A DNA stretch of 64,000 nt, from NCBI RefSeq assembly GCF_013624435.2, contig NZ_CP061768.1, positions 1,136,001-1,200,000 on the forward strand, written 5' to 3'. Shown here in pieces: positions 30,215 to 39,031 of the stretch; position 1 is the first letter of the stretch; each line of letters opens with the position of its first letter. This stretch comes from Nocardioides campestrisoli (GTDB lineage: Bacteria; Actinomycetota; Actinomycetes; Propionibacteriales; Nocardioidaceae). The position numbers and the translations under genes were made by a program. The notes under the pieces are model-generated. The model saw nothing but the letters and a program-made list of their open reading frames with translations. It was not told where the DNA came from and did no database searches.

Positions 30215-32557
30215 ATGCCACAGCACCTACTGCTACCTGATCCACGCCGGTTGCCCTCCAGACGGGCTGGCGGCGGTGGCGGTGGCACGCCGGCACGGCA
30301 GCCAGGACAGCACGGTCGCCACCTGCGCCAGCAACTCACGAGCGCCTTCCGCACCCCGCGACGGCTCGACCTCGGGGTTGATCCCACTCTGGTCTTCAAG
30401 ATCAAAGCCGGGTCTCGACCTGAAGACTCTGCGTTTGAGGGCCGGGGTCTGCAGGTGCTGGGCGAGACGGTCGACTACACGTATTTTGTGCTCGCTGACG
30501 ACCAAGGTTCTGCCTTCTCGGCGGCGATCGAGCGCTACACGCGGACCGGGGATATGCGTTCGTTCTTCAACATGATTGAAGATATTGAACCCTACGGACC
30601 GGACGACAGGCGGGGACCCGGGGTCGACAGTGCCGCGATCCCCTTCGTCGGCACTCGCGTGCTCGATGTGAGCATCTGGCCGGCCAGCACTCTGCGGGAC
30701 GCTCAGTCTCGGGTTGAGACGATCATGGCAATACTAGAACGCACCGGCGGGCGGATCGCACTGCGATCCGTGAGTGCCCGCAGGACATATCTCCGCGTCG
30801 AGGTCAGCCTGGATGGTCTCAATGACCTTCTTGAGACAAGTGTCGTCGAGGTCATCCGGGTTCCACCGGTGCCGTTCATCGATTTTCGCGATTGGCGTGA
30901 CCTAGCCATCGAGGACATCAGGCGCGACAACGAGATTGGTGCTGTCGTAGGAGTTCTTGACGATGCACCCGCGACCACCCATCCACTGCTTGATGGTCTT
31001 GTGCTGTCGGTCGACTCCCTATCACCGACCTACTACCAATGGCAGCAGATCGGCAGTCACGGCACCGAGGTTGTGGGCCGAGTCCTCTACCCGGACCTCC
31101 ACAGCCAATTGCGTGACCTCGAACCCCTAGTTTCCGTCGGAGCAGTCCGGGTCGTTCGGATCCTCGAACCGGATCCGGCAATGCCCGACGGTTCACCCCG
31201 ATTCGCGACGTACGCACTGCCGCACGATCTGGTCGAACAAGCAATCCGCCATCTTCATCAGGCGCACGGAGTCAAAGTCTTCAATATGTCGATCGGGTAC
31301 TCCGAGCCTTTCAGCGACATCCACGTAGGGCCGCTGACCGAAACGATCGATGACCTTGTTCGGGAGCTCGGGATCGTCGTCGTGGTTCCAACTGGAAATG
31401 CGGGTATCAGCCTCAACGCTCGTACGGCCAGCGGGCATCACATTATTGACGACAAGCCGCAGTTTCATTTCACCCCGGAGCACCGTCTGTCTGAGCCTGC
31501 TCCCGCAGCGCTTGCTGTCACGGTCGGTTCCATCGCGCTAAGCGGTGCTCCCGCGGAACTGCCAAACCGAGTTGGTTGGAGGGCGGCGGCTGGGCCTGAT
31601 GAGGCCTCTCCCTTCAGTCGAGGAGGGCCGGGGCTCGGGACCACCCAGCGGCGGACGAACAAGCCCGAACTTACCCACTACGGCGGAAACGTCGTCGTGA
31701 ATGACACGGGAAACGCGGTCAGGAACGATCCGGGAGCCAGCATCATCAGCACGTCCTCGCGCCTCGGAGACGGCCGCCTCTTTGCCTCGGTCAACGGCAC
31801 CAGCTTCGCAGCTCCCGCAGTTGCCCGTATCGCGGCGGACATTGCCTATGAGTATCCAGAGGCTTCTGGGAATCTGATCCGCGCTCTACTTGTCACAAGT
31901 GCTGCCCATCCGTCTCCTGCGGCGACGCTGACCGCGCCGTACCAGCGTCTACGGGTCTACGGGTACGGCAAGCCGACCCGCCAGCGCGCCGTCACCAGTG
32001 GCTCGAACCGCGCGACCATGACGTTTGACGGAACGATGCAGATCGACACTGTCCAGATTCACCCTCTTCCGGTGCCGGAGGTTTTTCGCCGGGGAAGTGG
32101 TGGAGAGCGCAGCATTGCCGTTGCTCTCGCATTCGATCCACCTGTCAGGCGCCAGCGCCGCGAGTACCTTGCGGCCTCGATGAAGGTCGACATCTATCGG
32201 GACATCGACCCGGACGAGCTCGCGGACATTCTGATCAAGCAGGACCCAGACGACCCCAGCGACATGATCACCGATCGGCGGCGCCTAGCGTTGGACCCGG
32301 GGAGTAATTCGTTTACCAACAGCACCCTGCATCTGAGGCGGTGGAGCGCCCGGAACTCCTTTATCAACGACGACGACACGTTCTATCTGGTCGTGACGCA
32401 CAAGGCTCAGACTTGGGCTCGCAATGAGCCGAGCTACCTCGAGCAGTCGTACGCCCTAGCCGTGACGCTGGAGGACCAGAATCTGGTTGAAGCAGACCTC
32501 CACCAATTGTTGACTCAACAGGTTCACTTGCCGGCACGCATTCGTGTTCGGGCCTGA
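30215..32557 (+). CDS. ietS: Subtilisin-like (S8) protease, IetS-like anti-phage effector
   Basis: 780 residues with no signal peptide, so it is intracellular, unlike the secreted subtilase at the left end of the window. The N-terminus (HLLLPDPRRLP, then a six-Gly run) matches what I recall of IetS proteins. Residues about 50-230 form a prodomain-like region. The catalytic triad is complete: Asp249 in VGVLDDAP, His282 in GSHGTEVVG and Ser530 in NGTSFAAPAVA, with the oxyanion Asn in VPTGNAG. A C-terminal beta-rich domain of about 220 residues follows. It sits 9 nt after ietA on the same strand. Its likely role is proteolysis on phage infection, causing abortive defence (inference). Confidence 0.87.
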   Translation: MPQHLLLPDPRRLPSRRAGGGGGGTPARQPGQHGRHLRQQLTSAFRTPRRLDLGVDPTLVFKIKAGSRPEDSAFEGRGLQVLGETVDYTYFVLADDQGSAFSAAIERYTRTGDMRSFFNMIEDIEPYGPDDRRGPGVDSAAIPFVGTRVLDVSIWPASTLRDAQSRVETIMAILERTGGRIALRSVSARRTYLRVEVSLDGLNDLLETSVVEVIRVPPVPFIDFRDWRDLAIEDIRRDNEIGAVVGVLDDAPATTHPLLDGLVLSVDSLSPTYYQWQQIGSHGTEVVGRVLYPDLHSQLRDLEPLVSVGAVRVVRILEPDPAMPDGSPRFATYALPHDLVEQAIRHLHQAHGVKVFNMSIGYSEPFSDIHVGPLTETIDDLVRELGIVVVVPTGNAGISLNARTASGHHIIDDKPQFHFTPEHRLSEPAPAALAVTVGSIALSGAPAELPNRVGWRAAAGPDEASPFSRGGPGLGTTQRRTNKPELTHYGGNVVVNDTGNAVRNDPGASIISTSSRLGDGRLFASVNGTSFAAPAVARIAADIAYEYPEASGNLIRALLVTSAAHPSPAATLTAPYQRLRVYGYGKPTRQRAVTSGSNRATMTFDGTMQIDTVQIHPLPVPEVFRRGSGGERSIAVALAFDPPVRRQRREYLAASMKVDIYRDIDPDELADILIKQDPDDPSDMITDRRRLALDPGSNSFTNSTLHLRRWSARNSFINDDDTFYLVVTHKAQTWARNEPSYLEQSYALAVTLEDQNLVEADLHQLLTQQVHLPARIRVRA

Positions 32558-33021
32558 AGTCCACCGATGTTGCCGAGTGCACCCGGCTGATGCGAGGCGA
32601 GGTACACCTCGAGTGAAAGAACGTCCATGACCACTCGAACTTGCCGCGGCCAGGACGCTCCCCGAATGCGTACTCCCCCCCGCGAATCATCCGCAACCAT
32701 CCTTCTCGCCGCTGGGGCAGGGGGATGCGGCTGGGTCATGGATTGACACGACCGCGCCTCCGACACGGCGAACGGACACGGGGCCGGATCGAGCTGCCCA
32801 CGGCGATCCTCCGCGCGACGGCGCTTGGCTTCGCGTTTGCGCCGTTGAGGTGATGTGTCCATGCCGGCGCTCTGGCCGTTCTTCTTCGTCGCGCTCGCAT
32901 AGTCAGGCACTGTGAACGAGCATTCAAGCGCTGTGCTGGCTAAAACGAGATGCCCGTTCCACGATTCCGCGTGCCGGAGCTGCTTCTTACCCCCGCCTAT
33001 GAGTGACCTGATGGCGTTCGC
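32558..33021. other. Gene-free stretch inside the island
   Basis: About 460 bp between ietS and the zinc-ribbon gene. Short frames occur on both strands, including a 128-codon minus-strand frame with an Arg/Lys-rich patch, but none has a convincing start, codon pattern or recognisable domain. Possibly decayed sequence. No hairpin terminator for ietS was recognised. Confidence 0.5.
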
Positions 33022-33513
33022 TCAGCCGGAGTCGGGGGAGGGCGGAGTCGAGTTCGCCGGCCGTTCCACATCCGGAGTCAGTTCGCGCGCGATCAGCCGA
33101 AGTGCGTTGCGCACGGGCAGCCAGTCCGAGGTCGCGAGGGTGCCGTCGGCGCGGCGGCGTTCGAGATGCGCGAGCAGTCTGCCGACAGCCTGCGCGTCGT
33201 TGCGGATAGTGCGGAGTGCCTGGTCCACCGATGCTGCTCCGGTGGTGCGGGCCAGGCAGGTGGATGGCGATGGATTGCCCGATGTCGCCGCGGGTCGGGG
33301 CAACTCGGGCTGGGCCGCGGCTCTGGAGCGGGGGACCGAGACGATCCGGACCTCGATCGCCCCCTTGCGTGCGCCGAGTCGCTGGAGAGCGGCGTCGTTG
33401 CGGCATCGGGTCGAGCACCAGACGGGGCGGCGTCCGACGCCCTTGTAGACGACCGGGCTGGCGCAGTTCGGACACGTGCTGCCGTCATCTGGCGACGGGT
33501 TGCGGTCAGCCAT
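33022..33513 (-). CDS. Small zinc-ribbon protein of unknown function
   Basis: 163 residues from the ATG at 33513 (GAGGTG just upstream). The N-terminus has a four-cysteine zinc ribbon, CPNC at 14-17 and CSTRC at 33-37, in the context GRRPVWCSTRCRND that recurs in small actinobacterial proteins. The middle is Pro/Ala/Ser-rich. The C-terminal part (about 90-150) is helical with many Arg and Ala (ALRTIRNDAQAVGRLLAHLE). It may bind nucleic acid. It is convergent with ietS. No function can be given. Confidence 0.7.
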   Translation of the reverse strand: MADRNPSPDDGSTCPNCASPVVYKGVGRRPVWCSTRCRNDAALQRLGARKGAIEVRIVSVPRSRAAAQPELPRPAATSGNPSPSTCLARTTGAASVDQALRTIRNDAQAVGRLLAHLERRRADGTLATSDWLPVRNALRLIARELTPDVERPANSTPPSPDSG

Positions 33514-33789
33514 CTTGGCACCTCGTCGGGCCGGGGGACGGAGCGTGAGCGGCCCTTCCTTTCGCACAATCGAAACGGGGTCGCGCCGAGAATGCAAGAG
33601 GTGTGTGGCACTTGGTATCCGCGTGAATCTGGGGGGACGCTGAGGGTCGGCGACTGCTGGGGTGTCGGCTTCCGCTCGGCTGGGCTGGCCGAGTCAAGGG
33701 GAGCGGGCATTGCGCTCGGGGGGAACGGTTCAAATGCGCGCCAGCTTGGTCACACTGCGCGGCAGGCGGCCGTCGACTAGACCCGGTCG

Positions 33790-34338
33790 TCAGGCAGCCC
33801 GGACGATCTCGTTGGTGAACCAGTGCCCGAGCCGTCCACCACGGTGCCGGCTGCGGACGACGATGCCGACGCCGAGATCGAGGGCAAGGTCGACCCCGTC
33901 AGGTAGCTCCCCAGGCCGCGCGCGCCAGTCCTCGCCGTGCTCGAGACGCTCGGAGACCTCCGAGAACACGAGCGGGCAGCACGAACACACCGGGTCGTAT
34001 CCGGACACGGCGCGCGCGACGAAGGCCACCACGGGCCGACCGAAGTGCTCCTCACTGCGCACGTCACTGATCGCGACACCGTCGCCAAGCTCGTAGGGGT
34101 CGAGCATCGCCGACCACTCATAGTTGGTGGCATACGGTTCCAGGGGGCGCACCGACCACGACGATGGCGGTGCGCCGAGCACGTGGAAGGGCTGGCCGTC
34201 ATCGAGTCGGGTTCCGTGGAGTTCGCCGTGCCGCAGCGTGGCCCGCACGTTGAGGTAGTCCGAACGGTGGACGAGCTCGAGCTCGGACCAGCGCTCGGGC
34301 GCTGACCGTGCCAGCAGGCGCACGTTCTCCGGGGTCAC
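33790..34338 (-). CDS. Hypothetical protein with a CxCC motif, island cargo
   Basis: 182 residues from a GTG at 34338; a TAGTCT box (complement of 34345-34350) 6 nt upstream supports the start. The predicted fold is beta-rich (LNVRATLRHGELHGTRLDDG, WSVRPLEPYATNYEW and VVAFVARAVSGYDP). A striking motif, GYDPVCSCCPL at 113-123, holds three cysteines (118, 120, 121) that could bind metal or a thiol ligand. I recall similar uncharacterised actinobacterial proteins but no named domain. No signal peptide. It reads away from attR. Role within the element is unknown. Confidence 0.65.
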   Translation of the reverse strand: MTPENVRLLARSAPERWSELELVHRSDYLNVRATLRHGELHGTRLDDGQPFHVLGAPPSSWSVRPLEPYATNYEWSAMLDPYELGDGVAISDVRSEEHFGRPVVAFVARAVSGYDPVCSCCPLVFSEVSERLEHGEDWRARPGELPDGVDLALDLGVGIVVRSRHRGGRLGHWFTNEIVRAA

Positions 34339-34729
34339 GACACCAGACTAGGGCGAGGCGCCCCTATCGATCGGACGACGACGCGGCAGAGCCGTCGCTC
34401 CGGTTGACCGCCTGCACGGGGCTCATTCGATCGGTCACGATTACAGCCGGCTCGCATGACGTCGTGGCGCGGGGACCGGCGTTCGGCAGATCCGGCAAAT
34501 CGAATGCTCCACGCGCGCAGCCGCCGATGGGGACACACCCAGTGAGTGCAGGGTGGCGTCGGTCTGACGATCCGGTGGGCAGCCTCGACTGGTTTGGGGG
34601 CGAGGATCTCCATGAACATCCGCGTCCGACTGCTCCGCACCTCGTGGCCAACAGCAGCGATGGCGACACCGAATGTGGTCCGTCGAGCACGCGACTGAGG
34701 CATAGGTTGGACGCCCGAACGCGACCGCT

Positions 34730-34752
34730 TGCCCTCAACTTGCCCTCACCAG
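34730..34752 (+). repeat. End repeat B (paired 8-mer), right copy
   Basis: TGCCCTCA, ACT, TGCCCTCACCAG. It matches 27353-27375 at 20 of 20 non-spacer bases in the same orientation, 113 nt inside the right core. Confidence 0.65.
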
Positions 34753-34803
34753 CACGGAAATCGACTGCAAACGACGACTACCCATCGGTGCGCCGAGTAG
34801 GGT

Positions 34804-34818
34804 GTTTGCGCAGGTCAG
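34804..34818 (+). repeat. End repeat A, right copy
   Basis: GTTTGCGCAGGTCAG, identical to 27308-27322. Confidence 0.65.
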
Positions 34819-34865
34819 GGCGTGTTTTCCGCAAGTATCAGCGACGGACCGAAAGTGCCATCTAC

Positions 34866-34880
34866 GTTCCGCTTCAACGT
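34866..34880 (+). repeat. attR core (original end of ychF)
   Basis: GTTCCGCTTCAACGT followed by GTGTGACGG. Read in the ychF frame it is the genuine chromosomal end (FRFNV, stop) cut off from its gene by the insertion. Confidence 0.85.
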
Positions 34881-34929
34881 GTGACGGCGGGCGACCGACC
34901 GCTGCCAGGCAGGTGAAGCCGATGGCGCC

Positions 34930-34948
34930 CGCCTCGCCCTGAGAGGCG
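34930..34948 (+). terminator. Hairpin, probably the original ychF terminator
   Basis: CGCCTC 34930-34935 pairs with GAGGCG 34943-34948 and is followed by AAATTT. It lies 50 nt beyond the attR core, where the terminator of an uninterrupted ychF would be. Confidence 0.5.
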
Positions 34949-35033
34949 AAATTTCCGTGGTGGCTGGCGCTCGTCGTGTGCGGCGCCCCGGGCTACGGTC
35001 GCAGGACCGGACCACGACGCCTCGGAGGCACGC

Positions 35034-36224
35034 ATGGACCAGCACGAGGTGCTCATCGTCGGTGGCGGCAACGCCGGGATCTCGTTGGCCGCTCGGCTCC
35101 TGCGCGACGGGGTGCAGGACGTGGCGGTCGTGGAGTCCGAGTCGGTCCACCGCTACCGCCCGCTGCTGAGCTACGTCGCCGCGGGAGAGGCCACGATGGA
35201 CTCCCTGGAGAGGCCTGCCGCCCAGGTGATGCCGCCGGGCTGCACGTGGATCCCGGAGCGGGTGGTCGAGGTCGACCCGGCTGCGCCCGCGGTGGTCACC
35301 GACTCGGGTCGGCGGATCGCGTGCACGACGCTGGTGGTCTGCCCCGGGCTGGAGGAGGACTGGGACGCCGTCCCGGGCCTGCGCGAGGCGTACGCCGCGG
35401 GGTGGGCCGGCTCCTCGTTCGTGGTGGAGAGCGCGCCGCGGGTCTGGCCGGCGCTGCGCGACCTCACCTCGGGCCGGGTGGTCTTCACGATGCCGCCCGA
35501 GCCTGCGCCCTGCGGGGCCACCGCGCTCAAGCCGCTGCTGATGGCCTGCGACCACTGGCGGCGCTCCGGGGTGCTGGAGGCGCTCGACGTGCACCTGGTG
35601 CTCCCCGGCCCGACCCCGCTCGGCGTGCCCGAGGCCGACCGCGAGCTGGGTCGCACCCTGGCCAGGTACGGCGTGCACGTCCTGCGGGAGGCCCGGGTGG
35701 CCGAGCTGACCGAGCTGACCGGGCTGGACGAGCGACGGGTGGCCGTCGCGACCCCCGGTGGCGAGGTGGTGCTCGACGACGTCACCTACGCCCACGTGGT
35801 GCCGCACTACCGGGCTCCGCGGTGGGTCGCCGAGAGCGAGCTCGCGGGCGCCGGGGCAGCGGGTCAGGCCGAGGTCGACCCGGAGACGATGAGGCACCGC
35901 CGGCACCCGCAGGTCTGGGCGCTGGGCGACGTCGCCGACCTCGGCATCCGACCCTCCGGCGGAGCGCTGCGCAGGCAGGTCGCCGTCCTGGCCCACAACC
36001 TGCGCCACCCCGAGGGGCCCGAGCAGCGCTACGACGGCTACACGGTGATGCCGGTGACCGTCGCCCGGCAGCGGCTGATGTTCGTCGAGGTCGATCGGGA
36101 GGGCCGGCAGCAGCAGAGCCTGCCGGTGCTCGACCTGGTCCGCCCACGGCGTACGTCGTGGTGGGTGGACCGCTACGCCCTCCCGGTCACCTACTTCCGC
36201 CGGATCCTGCGGGGCAAGGTGTAG
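35034..36224 (+). CDS. FAD-dependent oxidoreductase, sulfide:quinone-reductase-like
   Basis: 396 residues; GGAGG precedes the ATG at 35034. The FAD fingerprint VLIVGGGNAGISLAARLLRDG opens the protein, and the second half has LPGPTPLGVPEADREL and VWALGDVADLG (the FAD-binding ATG/GD motif). The segment PPEPAPCGATALKPLLMACD matches the Cys-containing region of SQR-type enzymes (CAGAPQK in others), retaining one cysteine. The C-terminus WWVDRYALPVTYFRRILRGK could sit on the membrane. I infer a quinone-linked oxidoreductase. Sulfide as substrate is uncertain because the usual cysteine set is not complete by eye. Confidence 0.75.
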   Translation: MDQHEVLIVGGGNAGISLAARLLRDGVQDVAVVESESVHRYRPLLSYVAAGEATMDSLERPAAQVMPPGCTWIPERVVEVDPAAPAVVTDSGRRIACTTLVVCPGLEEDWDAVPGLREAYAAGWAGSSFVVESAPRVWPALRDLTSGRVVFTMPPEPAPCGATALKPLLMACDHWRRSGVLEALDVHLVLPGPTPLGVPEADRELGRTLARYGVHVLREARVAELTELTGLDERRVAVATPGGEVVLDDVTYAHVVPHYRAPRWVAESELAGAGAAGQAEVDPETMRHRRHPQVWALGDVADLGIRPSGGALRRQVAVLAHNLRHPEGPEQRYDGYTVMPVTVARQRLMFVEVDREGRQQQSLPVLDLVRPRRTSWWVDRYALPVTYFRRILRGKV

Positions 36225-36234
36225 CCCGGTCCGC

Positions 36235-37437
36235 TCAGGCCCGCAGCTCGTCGTCGACGTAGACCGATCCGGAGGCGCGCAGTCCGGCCCAGGTGAACGG
36301 CACCGCGGTCAGGGCGAGCAGGACCAGGACGGCGTTCCAGCCACCCGTGGCTTCGTGCAGCATCCCGACCAGCACCGGGCCCGCCGCGGCGACCAGGTAG
36401 CCGACGGGTTGCACGAAGCCGGAGAGCTGGGCAGTGACCTGGGGGTGGCGGGTCCGGGCCGGGAGCATGGCGATCACCAGTGGGAAGGCGAAGCCGGCCA
36501 CGCCGAGCATCAGCGCCCACAGCCACGGCACGGTGGCCGGCCACAGCGCCAGGCCGCCGTACCCGCCGGCGAGCAGGACGCCGAAGGTCACCACGTACGG
36601 CGAGAGGGAAGGGGCGCGGACGATGAGCGTCGGCATCGTCAGCGCCCCGATGATCCCGGTCGCCGAGAGCAGCGCCGCCAGCGCGCCGGCATGGTCGGCG
36701 GAGAGTCCGGCGTCGCGGTAGACCTGGGGGAGCCAGCCCAGCTGGACGTAGGCGTGCATGGACTGGATGCCGAAGAGCACGGTCATCGCGACCGCGGTGG
36801 GGGAGGTGGCGATCCGCCCCGCCGGGGCGGGGCCGCTGTCGAGGTGGTCGCCGGGGTCTCGTCGCTCGCGGAGCGCCAGCCCGATCCACAGCGGCAGGGC
36901 GAGGAGCACCATCAGTCCCCACACCCCGAGGGCACGCTGCCAGCTGCCCAGCGTGGAGGCCAGGGGAGCGGTGAGCGCCTGACCGATCGTGGCCCCGACG
37001 ATCAGCGCGGTGCCGTAGACGGTGGCGAGCGCGACCTGGTGCCCGCCACCGTGCCGCTTGATCCAGGCCGGCACCAGCACGTTGCCGACGGCCATGCCCG
37101 CCAGCGCCAGGGCGCTGAGGGCCAGGAACACCCAGGGCGTCCCCGTGCCGGGGCGCAGCAGCAGGCCGACGGTCGCGGCGACGAGCCCGAGCGCGATGCC
37201 GACCGTGATGCCGACCCGGCGGGCGAAGGCGACCGCCAGCCCTCCGGCGAGGGCGAAGCAGAGGCCGGGCAGCCCGGTCAGCAGGCCCGCCAACCCTCCG
37301 CTGAGCCCGAGCCCGCTGCGGATCTCGGCGAGCACCGGACCGACGGTGGAGGCGCCGGGACGGAGGTTGACCGAGACCAGGACGATCGCGACGAGGGCGA
37401 CCCCGGTGCTCAGCCCCGGAGGTGGGCGGCGAGACAC
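36235..37437 (-). CDS. MFS transporter, CynX/NimT family
   Basis: 400 residues with twelve predicted helices. The first helix region VALVAIVLVSVNLRPGASTV carries the NLRP motif characteristic of the CynX/NimT (cyanate/2-nitroimidazole) MFS subfamily. A loop of polar residues near 190-210 separates the two halves. The GTG at 37437 is preceded by CAGGAT 7 nt upstream, a -10-like box. Substrate unknown; most relatives are efflux or small-anion transporters. It converges with the SQR-like gene, 10 bp away. Confidence 0.85.
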   Translation of the reverse strand: MSRRPPPGLSTGVALVAIVLVSVNLRPGASTVGPVLAEIRSGLGLSGGLAGLLTGLPGLCFALAGGLAVAFARRVGITVGIALGLVAATVGLLLRPGTGTPWVFLALSALALAGMAVGNVLVPAWIKRHGGGHQVALATVYGTALIVGATIGQALTAPLASTLGSWQRALGVWGLMVLLALPLWIGLALRERRDPGDHLDSGPAPAGRIATSPTAVAMTVLFGIQSMHAYVQLGWLPQVYRDAGLSADHAGALAALLSATGIIGALTMPTLIVRAPSLSPYVVTFGVLLAGGYGGLALWPATVPWLWALMLGVAGFAFPLVIAMLPARTRHPQVTAQLSGFVQPVGYLVAAAGPVLVGMLHEATGGWNAVLVLLALTAVPFTWAGLRASGSVYVDDELRA

Positions 37438-37583
37438 GAGCCCGATCCTGCCTCACCGCACCCAGTCCTCCCGCGAGGCCGGCGGGCCGTGGTCCGCTGG
37501 GCGCCGCTGTTGTGAACGCTCATCTCCACCGCTGAACGCCGATAAAAGGTGACTGACCTGGGCATTTCGATGCCTAAGTATAT

Positions 37584-37599
37584 TGTGATTCACATCACA
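37584..37599. promoter_or_regulatory. Perfect CRP/GlxR-type operator
   Basis: TGTGATTCACATCACA matches TGTGA-N6-TCACA exactly. It lies in an unusually AT-rich patch directly after a TATATT -10-like hexamer (37579-37584) and 67 nt before the oxygenase ATG at 37667. It also lies between two divergent genes and could act on either. Confidence 0.7.
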
Positions 37600-37666
37600 C
37601 CGGTGCTAGGAAGGAGTCCAGGAATCCCGGTCGGCGGTGTGCCGGCCACTCGGAAGGGCGGCTCCC

Positions 37667-38893
37667 ATGGACGACCTCAGCAGACGCAGTCTTCTCCGGG
37701 CCGGCGGGGTCGCCGCCGCCCTGGGCACGCTCGGCACCGCGGCGCAGGCCGAGGCGCACCCGTGGCGGTGGTCGGCCGCCGGCTCCATCCCCGGCACCGG
37801 CACCGGGGCGGACCCCCGGTTCACCTGGGACGACGAGGCGGACCCCGTGATCGCCCGGCTCCTGGACCGCGGCGAGGTGCCGCGGGTCAACCAGCTGCTC
37901 AACGGATGGGTGCGCAACTCCGACCCGCTGCCGGCGGGCCTGCCCACCGAGCTGCGCGACTTCATGGAGCACGCCCGGCGCCTGCCCTCGTGGGCCGACC
38001 AGCGGCAGCTCGACCTGGCCGCTGAGTTCAACACCAAGCGAGGTCTCTACCTCGGCGTCCTCTACGGGTTCGCCAGCGGCATGCTGAGCACCGTCATCCC
38101 CAAGGAGGCGCTGGCGGTCTACTACTCCAAGGGTGGCGCGGACATGAAGGACCGCATCTCCAAGACCGCCAAGCTCGGCTACGACATCGGCTCGCTCGAC
38201 GCCTACCGTCCGAGCGGGGAGATGGTGGTGACGGCGGTGAAGACCCGGATGGCGCACGCCGGCGTACGGCACCTGCTCCCGCAGTCCCCGCACTGGGCCG
38301 GCCGGGCGCCCGAGGACGTGCCGATCAGCCAGCACGACCTGATGGTGACCTGGCACAGCCTGCCCACCACGGTGATGCGGACCCTGAAGGACTGGAAGGT
38401 GCGGATCCCTGCCGACGAGCAGACCGCCTTCCTCCACTCGTGGCAGGTCAGCGCCGCGATGCTCGGCATCCGGCACGAGTACATCCCCGCGACCTGGTCC
38501 GACGCCGAGTCGCAGGCGCAGCAGGTGCTCGACCCGATCCTCGCGCCGACGCCGGAGGGCCTGAAGCTGGCCGACGTCCTGCTGGACCTCGGCAAGGGGC
38601 TGGACGGCACGATCCTGTCCCGCGGAGTGCTGGAGGCGCTGACCCGGTTCACCCTCGGCGACGAGATCGCGGGCTGGTTGCGCCTGGGTCGCCATCCTCT
38701 GTGGGACGGCCTGCTCAAGACCGCGTGGCGACCGTTCGTGGCGGTGCGGGAGGGCCTGCTGCCCGCGCCGTTCATGCCGCCCGCCGCCTGGATGTTCGAC
38801 GAGCTGCTGCGTCAGTTCGTCCTGCTCTACACGGCCGAGCTCAAGCCCATCCGGATCCAGATCCCCACCGGCAACAACCCCAACTACCCGTAA
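37667..38893 (+). CDS. Tat-exported DUF2236/MpaB-type oxygenase, latex-clearing-protein-like
   Basis: 408 residues from the ATG at 37667 (GGAAGGGCGG upstream). SRRSLLRAGGVAAALG at the N-terminus is a twin-arginine signal, cleaved near residue 28. The mature part contains the DUF2236 (MpaB/rubber oxygenase) heme domain: KRGLYLGVLYGFASGML, KDRISKTAKLGYDIGSL with the Arg/Thr pair as in Lcp proteins, TAVKTRMAHAGVRHLL with the candidate axial His, and a second His pair in SWQVSAAMLGIRHEY. Lcp enzymes cleave polyisoprene outside the cell. Rubber as substrate is an inference; many relatives are uncharacterised. A perfect CRP-type site lies upstream. Confidence 0.8.
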   Translation: MDDLSRRSLLRAGGVAAALGTLGTAAQAEAHPWRWSAAGSIPGTGTGADPRFTWDDEADPVIARLLDRGEVPRVNQLLNGWVRNSDPLPAGLPTELRDFMEHARRLPSWADQRQLDLAAEFNTKRGLYLGVLYGFASGMLSTVIPKEALAVYYSKGGADMKDRISKTAKLGYDIGSLDAYRPSGEMVVTAVKTRMAHAGVRHLLPQSPHWAGRAPEDVPISQHDLMVTWHSLPTTVMRTLKDWKVRIPADEQTAFLHSWQVSAAMLGIRHEYIPATWSDAESQAQQVLDPILAPTPEGLKLADVLLDLGKGLDGTILSRGVLEALTRFTLGDEIAGWLRLGRHPLWDGLLKTAWRPFVAVREGLLPAPFMPPAAWMFDELLRQFVLLYTAELKPIRIQIPTGNNPNYP

Positions 38894-39031
38894 CGGTCTC
38901 GGCACTCGGCACGGCACTCGGCACGGCGGCCGGCACCCCGTACGGCGAGCGGGATGGCCGTCCCGACGGCATGCCGGGGAGCTCGGGCGGGGACAGGGGG
39001 CCCGTCCCCACCGAACGGAGCAGTGCCCCGC

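Larger units (their letters stand above)
34339..34865. other. Non-coding right arm of the island
   Basis: No frame here looks coding; a 202-codon plus-strand frame has implausible composition and crosses the attachment core. The segment holds the -10 box of the preceding minus-strand gene and the right copies of end repeats B and A, so it probably serves as the attP right arm. Confidence 0.6.

Noticed and set aside
32524..32910. 128-codon minus-strand frame downstream of ietS
   Set aside because: No ribosome-binding site, no domain, and it overlaps the ietS end; its basic patch alone is not enough to call a gene.
34308..34916. 202-codon plus-strand frame across attR
   Set aside because: It crosses the recombination core and the end repeats, and has no plausible start or domain.
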